From Lysobacteraceae bacterium (GTDB lineage Bacteria > Pseudomonadota > Gammaproteobacteria > Xanthomonadales > Rhodanobacteraceae), in assembly GCA_004143945.1 (NCBI GenBank), contig SEHB01000002.1:558001-622000 (forward strand): 64,000 nucleotides of DNA, in the 5' to 3' direction. Below, piece by piece: positions 19,525 to 28,962 of this stretch; position 1 is the first letter of the stretch, and every line of letters starts with the position of its first letter. The position numbers and the translations under genes are program-made. A model generated the notes under the pieces. It was not told the origin of the DNA. It was given only the letters and a program-made list of their open reading frames with translations, and did not search any database.

Positions 19525-20502
19525 TCACCCCTCCGGCGGAAAATCCCCACCCGGGCACTGCAGCGACGGCGGGAAGATGAAGCGTTCGGCCGCGGCATCG
19601 ATGGTCGCGTGGAACGGGATCTGCTCGGGTCCGGATTCGAGCGTGGCGTCGATGGTTGCGCGGATGCGGCCGTCCGCAAGGTTGCCGAAGGTGATGCTCG
19701 CGCTGCCGATGAGACCGACGATGTAGCTGCCGCCGATCGAGCCGAGGCGCGAGATCTGCACGAGGTCGCCGTCGCCCGCGGCGAAGTCGACGACGAGGTC
19801 GAAGCGCACGTACTCGAACTGGTCGCCTTCGAGCATCGAGACGATCGTGACCTGGCGACGCCCGTCTTCCTGGTCCTGGTAGATCGCATGGTTGCTGCCG
19901 GGCGCGTCGATGTCGAAGTCCGCCGCGACGGTGCCGGTGAGCGTCTGGATCGTTCCGTCGCCGAGTCCCTGCGTGTTCGGCGGCAGGTCGCCGACGTAGC
20001 GCACGGCCGCGAAGTCGCCGAGCGCGCCGCTGTACTGCTGGAGCCCGCCTTCGCTGACGCCGCAGGCCTCGATCAGCAGGTAACGCGCCTCATTGACGCC
20101 GTGGTACGCGAGGCCGCCGGTGCGCGCATCGTCGCGCGGCACGCGCACGCTCGCGGGTGCCTGCAAGCCCGGGTCGTCGGGCGTGAAGCGGAACGCAGGC
20201 CCCGCGAATTCCATGTCGAACGGCGCCGCGCCGGGTTCGGCGAGGCGCTCGATTCCGAACGTCATCGGCGCGGCGAGCGCGTCGGGCGGAACCACGAGTT
20301 CCGCGCCGCACAGGCGCAGCGAGCCGCCTGCGGGGCCGATCTCGCGCTGCACCGGCGCGCAGCCGTCGAAGCCGTCGAACATCACGATGGGGTCGACCTC
20401 GCCGCGCGCCGCGCTGGCCATGGCCAGCCCTGCGATCGCGACGACCGTGACGGCTTTGAGGGTGGGCGAGCGGGGAACGACGATCGGCAGCAGGTCGGGC
20501 AC
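19525..20502 (-). CDS. Secreted protein with ZU5-like segment and N-terminal MFDGFD motif
   Basis: A 325-residue exported protein of unknown function. The signal peptide (about residues 12-34: LKAVTVVAIAGLAMASAARG) is followed by VDPIVMFDGFDGC, a short motif shared with other secreted proteins here. Residues about 52-85 (IGPAGGSLRLCG, LVVPPDAL, MTFGIERL) resemble the ZU5 pattern GG-x-L..VPxxAL..I. The rest looks beta-rich, ending SLQCPGGDFPPEG. The start is GTG 20502 with GGAG upstream. A truncated decayed copy of its last 55 codons lies at 18362-18524. Confidence 0.7.
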   Translation of the reverse strand: MPDLLPIVVPRSPTLKAVTVVAIAGLAMASAARGEVDPIVMFDGFDGCAPVQREIGPAGGSLRLCGAELVVPPDALAAPMTFGIERLAEPGAAPFDMEFAGPAFRFTPDDPGLQAPASVRVPRDDARTGGLAYHGVNEARYLLIEACGVSEGGLQQYSGALGDFAAVRYVGDLPPNTQGLGDGTIQTLTGTVAADFDIDAPGSNHAIYQDQEDGRRQVTIVSMLEGDQFEYVRFDLVVDFAAGDGDLVQISRLGSIGGSYIVGLIGSASITFGNLADGRIRATIDATLESGPEQIPFHATIDAAAERFIFPPSLQCPGGDFPPEG

Positions 20503-20680
20503 GGCAGTCTCCGGAAATGGGTACGGATGGCCGGTTCAAGAGGGCAACCGGATCCGCCCGAGTGTCCGTGCGATGCCTCGCGTCCCGCATTCGGCCGCGA
20601 TGCGTCGCGGGTTCGCGCGTGGTTCAACGGCGATTGCGCGCACGTTCGCGGTCGCGTGTCGATGGCCGGCGCCGAGGCGC

Positions 20681-21532
20681 CTACGCAAGGCGGCCGACCA
20701 AGCCCTTCCATTTCCACAGCATGATGACAAGCACCGCGTCGACGACGACCGCGAACACGCTCGCCTCGGGCCCGAACGCGCCCCCGGTCGTCCACTCCGG
20801 CGTTCCGAGCAGCTCCGGACGGAACCATCCGGACTGCTCGAAGCCGCTGACATCGAAGCCGAGCAGGCTGCCGAGCGCCCAGTTCCACCCGAAATGCAGG
20901 CCCACCGGCAGCGCGAGGCTGCGCGTGCGCAGCCAGGCGAGGCCGAGCAGGACGGAGCCGAGGAACAGTTCGAGCGTCGCCCACGCGAACGTCGCCCCGT
21001 GCATGTCCGGGTTGTCCCAATGACTGGTTGCGAACAACGCGCCGCTCGCGAGCAGCGCGATCGGCGCCCCTGCGCCGTCGACCAGTCGCTGGAAGGCGAA
21101 GCCGCGGAACAGCGTTTCCTCGAACAGCGCGACGAACAGGAAGATCCACGCACCCTGCGCCAACACCGCAAGGCTGCGCGCAGGATCCGGTTCGAGGCGC
21201 ACGCCGCCGACCGCCCAGATCAGCAGCGCCACGAGCAGGACCGAGGCGATACCGAGCAGCGATCCGGCGCCGAACGCTCGTCCCCAGCGGCGATCCAGCA
21301 CGAAACCGACGCTCGAAAGTGTCTCCCCGCGCAGCCTCGTGCAGGCCCACGTCACGATCAGCAGGAAGCCGAAGCGCAAGGGCTCGAGCGCATCCGCCGG
21401 GACGCCGGCGTCTTGCAACAGGCGGCTCACCGGCGTGTAAGCGAGGCGGCTCGCGAGCAGGAACGCGATGAACACGAGCATCCACCAGCCGTTGCGCGGC
21501 CGTCCGTTCGAATCGAGGAAGATGGTCTTCAC
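20681..21532 (-). CDS. CPBP-family intramembrane protease (Abi/CAAX-protease-like)
   Basis: A 283-residue polytopic membrane protein with the CPBP signature: FEETLFRGFAFQRL (EExxxR), then ALFATSHWD (FxxxH) and VGLHFGWNWALG. These form the presumed metal-binding glutamic-type active site within the inner membrane. About seven to eight hydrophobic segments are visible. The start is taken at GTG 21532, before MKTIFLDSNGRPRNGWW, because a GAGAGG site lies upstream; an ATG at 21586 would place the start inside the operator. It is divergent from a MarR regulator, which probably controls it. Substrate unknown. Confidence 0.88.
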   Translation of the reverse strand: MKTIFLDSNGRPRNGWWMLVFIAFLLASRLAYTPVSRLLQDAGVPADALEPLRFGFLLIVTWACTRLRGETLSSVGFVLDRRWGRAFGAGSLLGIASVLLVALLIWAVGGVRLEPDPARSLAVLAQGAWIFLFVALFEETLFRGFAFQRLVDGAGAPIALLASGALFATSHWDNPDMHGATFAWATLELFLGSVLLGLAWLRTRSLALPVGLHFGWNWALGSLLGFDVSGFEQSGWFRPELLGTPEWTTGGAFGPEASVFAVVVDAVLVIMLWKWKGLVGRLA

Positions 21533-21585
21533 GAGAACCTCTCGGCGGCGCGGTGGCAGGGGCCCGCGCGATCGCACGGCGAACA

Positions 21586-21603
21586 TATCTTGACATCAAG
21601 ATA
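21586..21603. promoter_or_regulatory. MarR-type palindromic operator overlapping a minus-35 box
   Basis: TATCTTGACATCAAGATA is a perfect 8+8 inverted repeat with a 2-bp centre, lying in the 114-bp gap between the divergent CPBP and marR genes. A consensus TTGACA (21590-21595) is embedded in it; a possible minus-10, tatatc (21615-21620), follows with a long 19-bp spacer. Binding here would block marR transcription. TATCTTGA/TCAAGATA arms are the form of operator bound by many MarR proteins. The autoregulation is inferred. Confidence 0.75.
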
Positions 21604-21646
21604 CTTCACGTCAATATATCCATCGTCATGCCTAGCCGGAGCGCCC

Positions 21647-22162
21647 GTGCGCCAGACGTCCGATCCCGCGGCCCAGGCCGACCGCACCGACCGCCTGCTC
21701 GCGGAGTGGCGAATCGAGCGGCCGGACCTCGACGCCACCGCGATGGCGGTCGTCGGCCGCCTGCTCAGCATCGGGCGCCAGCTCGAGGCGCGCGCGAACG
21801 CGGTGCTGAAGCCGCTGGGCCTGCACTACACCGACCTCGACGTGCTCGCGACCCTGCGTCGCGGCGGTCGGCCCTGGCGCCGCACGCCGACCGAGTTGCG
21901 CGACTCGGTGCTGATTACCTCGGGCGCGATGACCGCCTGTCTCGATCGCCTCGAACGCAACGGACTGATCGCACGCGTCGCCGACCCCGGCGATCGGCGT
22001 TCGAGCGCGGCGGAGTTGACGCGCGCGGGTCGCACGCTCATCGACAAGGCGATCGCGGTGCGCTTCGCGGAAGCGACGGACGCGCTCGGTGCCCTGTCCG
22101 CGAGCGAACGCCTGCGGCTGGCAGGCTTGCTGAAGACGCTCGGACGCAGCCTCGAGTCCTGA
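21647..22162 (+). CDS. MarR-family transcriptional regulator
   Basis: A 171-residue winged-helix regulator. Helix 1 region is DATAMAVVGRLLSIGRQLEA, the core is HYTDLDVLATLRRGG, the recognition part is TPTELRDSVLITSGAMTACL, and the wing contains DRLERNGLIARVADPGDRRS. GTG 21647 has CCGGAG 6 bases upstream. The dimerising N- and C-terminal helices are present, so the gene looks intact. The palindrome at 21586-21603 is its likely operator, controlling itself and the divergent CPBP protease. The inducer is unknown. Confidence 0.92.
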   Translation: MRQTSDPAAQADRTDRLLAEWRIERPDLDATAMAVVGRLLSIGRQLEARANAVLKPLGLHYTDLDVLATLRRGGRPWRRTPTELRDSVLITSGAMTACLDRLERNGLIARVADPGDRRSSAAELTRAGRTLIDKAIAVRFAEATDALGALSASERLRLAGLLKTLGRSLES

Positions 22163-22210
22163 TTCCTGCGCGCGACCGGGCGCGTGCGCCGTGGTGTACC
22201 AGCGCTGCGC

Positions 22211-22771
22211 TCAGCGTGCGCCCGCGGACGGCGCCATCCGCCGCACCGGATCGATCGTGATCGCCTCGCCCCCGGCGTCCCCGAACACCTGCACCTGTCC
22301 GTCCTGGATCATGCATTGCAGCCGCATGCCTCGTTCGGCGAGCGCGGCGAGCGCATCGGTCGCCGCGGAGACGTCGATGACCGCGAGGTTCTTCACGCGT
22401 GCGAGCGCGCTCGCGTTCTTGTCCCACCAGGTGTCGGCGGCGCGGCCGCCGTAGGTCACGACGACGACTTCGCGCGCGCGGCCGCTCGCCTTGCGGATGC
22501 GGGCTTCATCGGGTTGGCCGAGTTCGATCCATTGCTCGATCTCTCCGCCGTAGTCGCGGCGCCAGAGGTCGGGTTCGTCCTCGGTGGAGAGGCCGCGGCC
22601 GAACTCGAGCCGCTCGTCGGCGTGGAGCATGAACGCGAGCAGGCGCACCATCAGGCGCTCTTCGGTCTCGGACGGATGGCGCGCGAGCGTGAGCGCGTGC
22701 GTGGCGTAGTAGTGCCGGTCCATGTCGCTGACCTGCACTTCGGCCTTGTAGATCGTCGCGTTCGGCGCCAT
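22211..22771 (-). CDS. yaeQ: YaeQ family protein
   Basis: A 186-residue protein matching the length (about 180) and motifs of YaeQ: N-terminal ATIYKAEVQVSDMDRHYY, TLARHPSETEERLMVRLLAF, DEPDLWRRDYGGEIEQWIELGQ split over the central part, and ARVKNLAVIDVSA. The YaeQ fold is a variant of the PD-(D/E)XK nuclease fold; the biological role is not established. ATG 22771. It is a single gene, convergent with marR. Confidence 0.93.
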   Translation of the reverse strand: MAPNATIYKAEVQVSDMDRHYYATHALTLARHPSETEERLMVRLLAFMLHADERLEFGRGLSTEDEPDLWRRDYGGEIEQWIELGQPDEARIRKASGRAREVVVVTYGGRAADTWWDKNASALARVKNLAVIDVSAATDALAALAERGMRLQCMIQDGQVQVFGDAGGEAITIDPVRRMAPSAGAR

Positions 22772-22916
22772 CGGGTCTTCACGTCCGGCAAAGACGCGAT
22801 TCTAGCCGCGCACGCGGGCGCCGGACGGAAGCGGGTCGCGGAAACGACGACGCGTGTCGAACCGCGTGGCTGCGATTCGTCGCTCCGGTGAAAGCCGCCA
22901 CACTTCGAGGGAACCC

Positions 22917-23327
22917 ATGAAGGTCACGATCGAAACCCGGGTGACTGCCGACTTCGCGCGCGTCTGGTCCGCCTGGAACACACCGGAGGACATCATGCGC
23001 TGGAACTCGGCGCAGGATGACTGGCATACGACGCGCAGCGAGGTCGACTTGCGCGTGGGCGGCCGCTTCGTCTCGCGCATGGAGGCGAAGGACGGCAGCG
23101 TCGGCTTCGACTTCGGAGGCGTCTACACGCGGATCGTGCCGCAACGCGCGATCGAGTACCGCATGGACGACGGACGCGAGGTGCTGACCGAGTTCACCGA
23201 GCAGGACGGCGGCGTGCACGTGAAGACGACGTTCGACGCGGAGTCGGAGAATCCGCCGGAGATGCAGCGCGCAGGCTGGCAGGCGATCCTCGACCACTTC
23301 AAGCGGCACGTCGAAGCATCACGCTGA
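22917..23327 (+). CDS. SRPBCC / AHSA1-domain protein
   Basis: A 136-residue START-like protein. It opens MKVTIETRVTADFARVWSAW with TPEDIMRWN, followed by the DLRVGGRFVSRM block, GGVYTRIVPQRAIEYRMDDG and a final GWQAILDHFKRHVE. This is the AHSA1 pattern of small hydrophobic-ligand-binding or chaperone-like proteins. ATG 22917 was chosen over in-frame upstream codons. No operon partner; divergent from yaeQ. Confidence 0.88.
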   Translation: MKVTIETRVTADFARVWSAWNTPEDIMRWNSAQDDWHTTRSEVDLRVGGRFVSRMEAKDGSVGFDFGGVYTRIVPQRAIEYRMDDGREVLTEFTEQDGGVHVKTTFDAESENPPEMQRAGWQAILDHFKRHVEASR

Positions 23328-23357
23328 AGCCGTGGTTTCGAGCGAGCGGGGTCGCAA

Positions 23358-23668
23358 TGAAGCATCCGTTCGCCTCGACGACACAGATTCCGTTCGCCCT
23401 GAGCGCAGGCCGAAGGCCGAAGTCGAAGGGCCAGTTCGCCGTGTCGTCGCCCGCGTGCGCTTAGACTCCGCGGCCTGCGGCCGCTGCGCTCAGCGCGAAC
23501 GGAGTTTTTTCGCATGCGCTTCCACTCAGCAGCCTGCGGCTATGCGCTCAGGACGAACGGCAATGAATCATCCGTTCGCCTCGACGACACAGATTCCGTT
23601 CACCCTGAGCGCAGGCCGAGGGCCCAAGTCGAAGGGCCAGCTCGCCGTGTCGTCGCCCGCGTGGTCGT
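23358..23668. repeat. Family A repeats with a 206-bp direct duplication
   Basis: A full family A copy spans about 23390-23502, followed by a degenerate half and a further half copy at about 23596-23660. A leader, catccgttcgcctcgacgac, precedes both (near 23363 and 23569), so about 206 bp are partly duplicated in tandem. The stretch fills the 350-bp gap between the convergent SRPBCC and catalase genes. Confidence 0.75.
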
Positions 23669-23677
23669 GATGGGCCC

Positions 23678-25177
23678 TCAGGCCTCGCCCATTCCCGCGG
23701 CAGGCTCCTTCGCCGCGCCCGCGCGCACGCTGTCCTCGATGCGTTGGCCGACGCCTGCGTCGATGCTTTTCCAGTATGCGAACGCGCGCTCGAGCACCGG
23801 GCTGCGCACGCCGCCGAGCAGGCTGCCGGCGACCTGTTCGACGAGCGCATCGCGCTCGGCATCGCCGAACACCTCGCGAACGAGGATGCCGGGCTGGGTG
23901 AAGTCGTCGTCCTCGGCGTGCAGCGTGCAGGCGCTGCGCACCATCTCGCCGTCGGCTTCCCAGCCGTCTTCGGCCGGTCCCGTCGCATCGGACCACGGAC
24001 GCCCGCCGCTGTTGGTCGCGTGCACGGGCGCGGCGCCGCTGTGGTGGTACGCCATCTGGCCATCGAACAGGTAGCTGTCGACCGGCACCTTCGGCTGGTT
24101 CACGGGCAACTGGTGGAAGTTCGTGCCGATGCGATTGCGCTGCGCGTCGTTGTACGCGAACGCGCGACCGAGCAGCATCTTGTCGGGCGAGAGCCCGATG
24201 CCGGGCACGGTGTTGCCGGGTGAAAACGCGGCCTGCTCGATCTGCGCGAAGAAGTTCTCGGGGTTGCGGTCCAGGGTCATCGTGCCGACGCGGATCAGCG
24301 GATAGTCCTTGTGCGACCAGGTCTTGGTCAGGTCGAACGGATTGAAGCGGTAGGCCTTCGCCTGCGCGTACGGCATCACCTGCACCGACAGCACCCACTT
24401 CGGATGCTCGCCGCGCGCGATCGCCTCGAACAGGTCGCGGCGGTGGAAATCCGCGTCGCTGCCGGCCATTCGTGCGGCTTCGGCGTTGCTGAAGAAGCGC
24501 ATGCCCTGCTGCGTGTGGAAGTGGTACTTCACCCAGTACTTCCCGCCGGCCGCGTTGATCCACATGTAGGTGTGCGAGCCGTAGCCGTTCATGTGGCGCC
24601 AGGTGCGCGGCAACCCGCGCACGCCCATGAGGTAGGTGACCTGGTGCGCGGTCTCGGGGTTGTGGGTCCAGAAGTCCCACTGCATGTGGTTGTCGCGCAG
24701 GCCGGAATCCGGCAACCGCTTCTGGCTGCGGATGAAGTGCGGGAACTTCATCGGGTCGCGCACGAAGAACACCGGCGTGTTGTTGCCGACGAGGTCGTAG
24801 TTGCCCTCGGAGGTGTAGAACTTCAGCGAGAACCCGCGCACGTCGCGCCAGGTGTCGGGGCTGCCTTGTTCGCCCGCGACGGTCGAGAAGCGCAGCAGCA
24901 GGTCGGTACGCGTGCCGGGCTGGAACAGCGCGGCCTTCGTGTAGCGCGACACGTCCTCGGTGGCCTCGAACACGCCGAACGCGCCGGAACCCTTCGCGTG
25001 CGGCTGGCGCTCGGGCACCTTCTCGCGGTTGAAGTGCGCCATCTGCTCGAGGAAGTGCACGTCGTGCAGCAGCAGCGGGCCGTCGGGACCGAGGCTCAAT
25101 GTGTTGCGGTCGCTCGCGGCGGGCGCGCCGGCGCCCGTGGTCGAACCCGAACGGCGATCGCGGGGGGTGTCGGGCAT
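23678..25177 (-). CDS. Monofunctional haem catalase
   Basis: A 499-residue catalase (2 H2O2 to O2 and water). Distal His60 lies in [13 protein letters not shown], the distal Asn region is [19 protein letters not shown], and the proximal haem-ligand Tyr is in [15 protein letters not shown] (the R-x-F-x-Y-x-D motif). The length fits a small-subunit, clade 3-like enzyme. ATG 25177 has a GAGGAA site upstream. There is no signal peptide, so it is cytosolic. It is divergent from the sugar dehydrogenase across 309 bp; no OxyR-like site could be recognised there. Confidence 0.95.
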   Translation of the reverse strand: MPDTPRDRRSGSTTGAGAPAASDRNTLSLGPDGPLLLHDVHFLEQMAHFNREKVPERQPHAKGSGAFGVFEATEDVSRYTKAALFQPGTRTDLLLRFSTVAGEQGSPDTWRDVRGFSLKFYTSEGNYDLVGNNTPVFFVRDPMKFPHFIRSQKRLPDSGLRDNHMQWDFWTHNPETAHQVTYLMGVRGLPRTWRHMNGYGSHTYMWINAAGGKYWVKYHFHTQQGMRFFSNAEAARMAGSDADFHRRDLFEAIARGEHPKWVLSVQVMPYAQAKAYRFNPFDLTKTWSHKDYPLIRVGTMTLDRNPENFFAQIEQAAFSPGNTVPGIGLSPDKMLLGRAFAYNDAQRNRIGTNFHQLPVNQPKVPVDSYLFDGQMAYHHSGAAPVHATNSGGRPWSDATGPAEDGWEADGEMVRSACTLHAEDDDFTQPGILVREVFGDAERDALVEQVAGSLLGGVRSPVLERAFAYWKSIDAGVGQRIEDSVRAGAAKEPAAGMGEA

Positions 25178-25486
25178 GGCTGCGTTCCTCGTGGGAGGAT
25201 CGCGCTCTTGCATCGCGATCCGGTGGAAGGAGTCGGGAAGCAGGCGGCAGTCTGCGCCGCGCCGACGAGGGCTGCAAGATCGGCCGTGCACCCCTGGATG
25301 CGCGCGCGGCGCCGCAGCGCAGGTGCGGTGCGAACGCCCGAACGGGGGGCGCGGCTTGGCGTTCGGGCGCGGTTCGGGCAGGTCGGGGCACAGTTGGGCG
25401 TCGTGACGCCCGCGAGCGTCGGCGGTCATTCGTGCCGGGCGACGCGCTGGCCGCCACCTCCCCGGATTGCCCCAAGGAGTCGTTCC
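25178..25486. other. Divergent intergenic region, no recognised element
   Basis: This 309-bp gap between the catalase and sugar-dehydrogenase starts has no convincing promoter, repeat or ORF. Its composition is like the surroundings. Only the AAGGAG ribosome-binding site at 25474-25479 can be supported. Confidence 0.5.
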
Positions 25487-26644
25487 ATGATCCGCTCGAA
25501 ATCCCTCGCGCGCGCGCTCGCGTTCGCGTTGTCTGGTGGCCCTGGACCCTGCGTCGCGGCCACGCCCGCTTCCGCGCCCGCCGCGAGCGATCCGGCGGCC
25601 ACGTTCGAGATCGCGAAGCTGCACAAGTTCGGCTCGCCCTGGGCGATGACGTTCCTGCCCGACGGCCGCCTGCTGGTCACCGAGATGGCGGGCACGCTCC
25701 ATGTGTTCGATCCTGCGACGAAGAAGATCGGCGAGGTCAGCGGCGTTCCGAAGGTGAAGCATGTCTCGCAGGGCGGACTCGGCGACGTCGTGCTGCATCC
25801 GAAGTACGCGGACAACCACTTCGTCTACATCAGCTTCGTCGAACCCGGCGAAGGCCGGCTCGGCGCCGCGGTCGCGCGCGCGAAGCTCGCGCTCGACGCA
25901 CAAGGCGGCGGAAAGCTCGAAGACCTGTCGGTGATCTGGCGCCAGCAGCCAAAGAAGAGCGGCGAGGGCCACTTCGGCTATCGCATCGCGTTCGATCGCG
26001 ACGGCAAGCTCTGGATCAGCTCGAGCGAGCGCCAGGAGTTCGATCCCGCCCAGGCGATGGACACCAACCTCGGCAAGATCGTGCGCCTGAACGACGACGG
26101 CAGCGTGCCGGCGGACAATCCGTTCGCGCAGCAGGGCGGTGTCGCGGCGCAGGTCTGGTCGCTCGGCCATCGCAACGTGCTCGGCATCGCCTTCGACGCG
26201 AAAGGCCAGTTGTGGGCGCAGGAGATGGGTCCGATGGGCGGTGACGAACTCAACCGCATCGAGCGCGGCGCCAACTACGGATACCCGATCGTGTCCAATG
26301 GCGACCACTACGACGGCAGCGTGATCCCCGACCACGACACGCGCCCGGATTTCCGCGCGCCGGTGATCACCTGGAACCCGGTGATCTCACCGGCAGGCCT
26401 CATGTTCTACGACGGCGCGCTGTTCCCGGAATGGAACGGCGACGCGTTCGTCGGCGGCCTCTCGTCGATGTCGCTCGTGCGCATCGAATTCGACGGCACG
26501 GGCGGCGCACGCGAAGCGCAGCGCTTCGACATGAAGCACCGCATCCGCGAAGTCGAGCAGGGGCCCGACGGTGCCATCTGGCTGCTCGAAGACGGCACGC
26601 GCAAGGGTGAGGGCTGGCTCGTCAAACTCACGCCCAAGCGCTAG
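25487..26644 (+). CDS. PQQ-dependent aldose sugar dehydrogenase-type beta-propeller protein
   Basis: A 385-residue periplasmic protein (signal peptide about residues 1-24) of the soluble glucose/sorbosone dehydrogenase family (YliI/Asd-like). Characteristic blocks are [17 protein letters not shown] near the N-terminus, [34 protein letters not shown] with the conserved His, [35 protein letters not shown] (split by residue limit) and the closing [11 protein letters not shown]. It would oxidise aldose sugars with PQQ. The usual HGPxGGDE reads EMGPMGGDE here. ATG 25487 has AAGGAG 7 bases upstream. Single gene. Confidence 0.9.
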   Translation: MIRSKSLARALAFALSGGPGPCVAATPASAPAASDPAATFEIAKLHKFGSPWAMTFLPDGRLLVTEMAGTLHVFDPATKKIGEVSGVPKVKHVSQGGLGDVVLHPKYADNHFVYISFVEPGEGRLGAAVARAKLALDAQGGGKLEDLSVIWRQQPKKSGEGHFGYRIAFDRDGKLWISSSERQEFDPAQAMDTNLGKIVRLNDDGSVPADNPFAQQGGVAAQVWSLGHRNVLGIAFDAKGQLWAQEMGPMGGDELNRIERGANYGYPIVSNGDHYDGSVIPDHDTRPDFRAPVITWNPVISPAGLMFYDGALFPEWNGDAFVGGLSSMSLVRIEFDGTGGAREAQRFDMKHRIREVEQGPDGAIWLLEDGTRKGEGWLVKLTPKR

Positions 26645-26693
26645 CCGCGCAGCGCCTCCTTGTCCCGTACGCGGCGGACAGTGTCCGCGCCTT

Positions 26694-26920
26694 TCCGCTC
26701 GCTCTGAGCGCAGCGCCCGCGTGCTGCGGAGTCGCGCGCACGCGAAATACTCCGTTCGCGCTGAGCGCAGCGCCCGCAGGGCGCGGAGTCGAAGCGCACG
26801 CGTGCGCCGGCGCGGCGAGCTGGCCCTTCGACTTCGGCCTTCGGCCTGCGCTCAGGGCGAACGGCAGGAGAAAAACGCCGTACGCGCTGAGCGCAGCGCC
26901 CGCAGGGTGCGGAGTCGAAG
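26694..26920. repeat. Family A repeats, inverted orientation
   Basis: A half copy (about 26694-26735), a full copy (about 26752-26864, gttcgcgctgagcgcagcgc to gcgctcagggcgaacgg) and another half (26878-26920) are present. Relative to the other family A sites the arms are in reverse order. The array lies between the sugar-dehydrogenase and diguanylate-cyclase genes. Confidence 0.8.
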
Positions 26921-27023
26921 CGTCCGCGGAAGGTGCACCCCGCAGGCCTGCGGTATGCTCCCCGTGCATGCCGCTTCGAAGGACCGGACCGCGCATGCAC
27001 CCGTTCCTCAACCCGTTCACCGC

Positions 27024-28871
27024 ATGCCGTCGCAGCTACGCCACATCGCTCGCCTGTTCACGCTGTCGCTGTTGCTTTCGCCTGCGTTCGCGACGGCCGC
27101 GGCTGACTGCGAGGGCATGCTTGCGCTCGCGAGCGAGCTCGCGGCCGCGCGCGATTCCGACCCCGCCGCCGCGGTCGAGCGCGGCAACGCGGCGCTGCCG
27201 CAGGCCCAGGCACTCGATCCTCCGTGTCCTGGCGGCATCGCGATGCTGCTCGGCGGCATCGCGACGAACCTGCAGGTGCTCGGGCGCAGCGGCGAGGCGG
27301 TCGATCACTTCGAGCGCGCGATCGCGGCGCTCGGCACCGGCGGCACGCCGAGCCAGGTCGCATTCCTGCATCGCGGCATCGGCGTCGCGCTGGTCGAGCT
27401 CGAGTCGTTCGAACCCGCGCTCGAGCATTACCTCACCGCGCTCGGCGTCAGCGATGCGGCCGGCGAACGCATCGAATCGGCGAAGACCGCGGGCAACATC
27501 GGCATCCTCTACACGAGCCTCGGCGAGTTCGAGAAGGCACGCGCGTACCACCAGCGGTCGCTCGCGGCGTTCGAGGCGGCCGGATTCAAGCCGGGCATCG
27601 CGGGTGCGCACGTCAATCTCGGCGCGGTCGCCGCGAAGTTCGGCCAGCAGGCGCTCGGCGCGGGCGACGCGCGCACGGCCGAAGCCGAGCATCGCGCGCT
27701 GAAGGAGCACAACGAGCGCGCCGAGGCGCTGTTCGCCGAACTCGGCAACCAGCGCGGCGTCGCCTACGCGGCCAGCAACATCGGCCTCGCGTACGACCGC
27801 CTCGGGCAGCCCGCGCAGGCGCTGGCCGAACACCAGCGCTCGCTCGCGCTGCGGCGCGAGGTCGGCGATGCATACGGCATCATCAACTCGCTGCTGAGCA
27901 TGACCGCGACGCTGCGGACCCTCGATCGCCGGGCCGAGGCGGAGGCTGCGCTCGACGAAGCGGCGACGCGCGTGCCGGTCGAGGCGTTGAACCTGCGCAA
28001 GCTGATCGCCGAGCAGCGCGTGCTGCTGGCCGAAGATCGCAGCGACTACCGCAGTGCGCTGACCGCCGAGCGCGAGGTGTCGAGCCTCGGCATGCAGATC
28101 GCGGGGCAGGACCAGGCCGACAAGATCGCCGCGTTGCAGGACCGCTTCGATGCGGACCAGGCCGCTCGCCAGATCGAGCTGCTGCGGCGCGAGGCCGAGA
28201 TCGGCGAGCTCCAGCTGCAGCGCCAGCAACTCGTGGCGCGACTCAGCGTGCTGATCGCGGGGCTCGCGCTCGTGCTGCTGCTGCTGCTCGCGAGCCGCGT
28301 TCGCGTCGGCGCGCGCACCGCGCGCAAACTCGCGCTCGCCGCGCGCACCGATCACCTGACCGGCCTGTGGAACCGTCGCCACCTGATCGAGGTGATGGAA
28401 GCGGAGGTCGCGCGCCTCGAACGCGGCGGCCAGCCGTTCTGCCTGCTGATGGCCGATCTCGACGACTTCAAGCAGATCAACGACGAACACGGCCACGAGA
28501 TCGGCGATGCGGTGCTCTGCGAAGTCGCGCGCCGCCTGCGCGATTCGGTGCGCCGGCAGGACACCGTCGCGCGCTGGGGCGGCGAGGAGTTCCTCGTGCT
28601 GCTGCCGGACACCAGCGAAGCCGGCGCGCATGCGCTCGCGAACGCGTTGCGCGATCGCATCGCGCGCGAGCCGATCGCGTTCAACCGCCACGCCGATCCG
28701 TTGCAGGTGAGCCTCACGATCGGCTTCAGCCTCTGTGCGGCGGGCACCGCGCTCGATGATTGCATCCGCGCGGCGGATGCGGCGCTCTATCGCGGGAAAC
28801 GCAGCGGCAAGAACCGCACCGTCGCGCAGCACGCGCAGGCGAGCGAGCCTCCACCCGTGACCTCGCCCTGA
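27024..28871 (+). CDS. TPR-containing diguanylate cyclase (GGDEF)
   Basis: A 615-residue membrane protein. A signal peptide (about 1-25, LFTLSLLLSPAFATAAA) leads into a periplasmic TPR array (about residues 60-330, for example SAKTAGNIGILYTSLGEFEK and AYAASNIGLAYDRLGQ). A coiled coil precedes one membrane span (LSVLIAGLALVLLLLLAS, about residue 410), and a cytoplasmic GGDEF domain follows. The active site GGEEF is at 519-523, and the RxxD inhibitory site (RRQD) is at the PleD-like distance upstream, so product inhibition by c-di-GMP is expected. It would make c-di-GMP from GTP in response to an unknown periplasmic signal. Confidence 0.93.
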   Translation: MPSQLRHIARLFTLSLLLSPAFATAAADCEGMLALASELAAARDSDPAAAVERGNAALPQAQALDPPCPGGIAMLLGGIATNLQVLGRSGEAVDHFERAIAALGTGGTPSQVAFLHRGIGVALVELESFEPALEHYLTALGVSDAAGERIESAKTAGNIGILYTSLGEFEKARAYHQRSLAAFEAAGFKPGIAGAHVNLGAVAAKFGQQALGAGDARTAEAEHRALKEHNERAEALFAELGNQRGVAYAASNIGLAYDRLGQPAQALAEHQRSLALRREVGDAYGIINSLLSMTATLRTLDRRAEAEAALDEAATRVPVEALNLRKLIAEQRVLLAEDRSDYRSALTAEREVSSLGMQIAGQDQADKIAALQDRFDADQAARQIELLRREAEIGELQLQRQQLVARLSVLIAGLALVLLLLLASRVRVGARTARKLALAARTDHLTGLWNRRHLIEVMEAEVARLERGGQPFCLLMADLDDFKQINDEHGHEIGDAVLCEVARRLRDSVRRQDTVARWGGEEFLVLLPDTSEAGAHALANALRDRIAREPIAFNRHADPLQVSLTIGFSLCAAGTALDDCIRAADAALYRGKRSGKNRTVAQHAQASEPPPVTSP

Positions 28872-28962
28872 CGCGTCGACCGCGCGCGCTCGCCCCGCCC
28901 CGGTTTGTATGCGTGGGTGCATTCGCCTATGGTCGGAAGCTCCCCGACGCGGAATATCCGTC

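Noticed and set aside
18231-19889. A 552-codon minus-strand frame ending QDSNLEPRDYESPALTIEL
   Set aside because: Its end is the antisense of the CAT-anticodon tRNA (a well-known false-protein signature), and it runs antisense through the RIO kinase gene. Only the short stretch 18362-18524 has meaning, as a pseudogene fragment.
23568-25475. A 635-codon minus-strand frame overlapping the catalase gene in another frame
   Set aside because: Arg/Ala/Pro-rich out-of-frame translation of the catalase region; the real catalase frame has all active-site residues.
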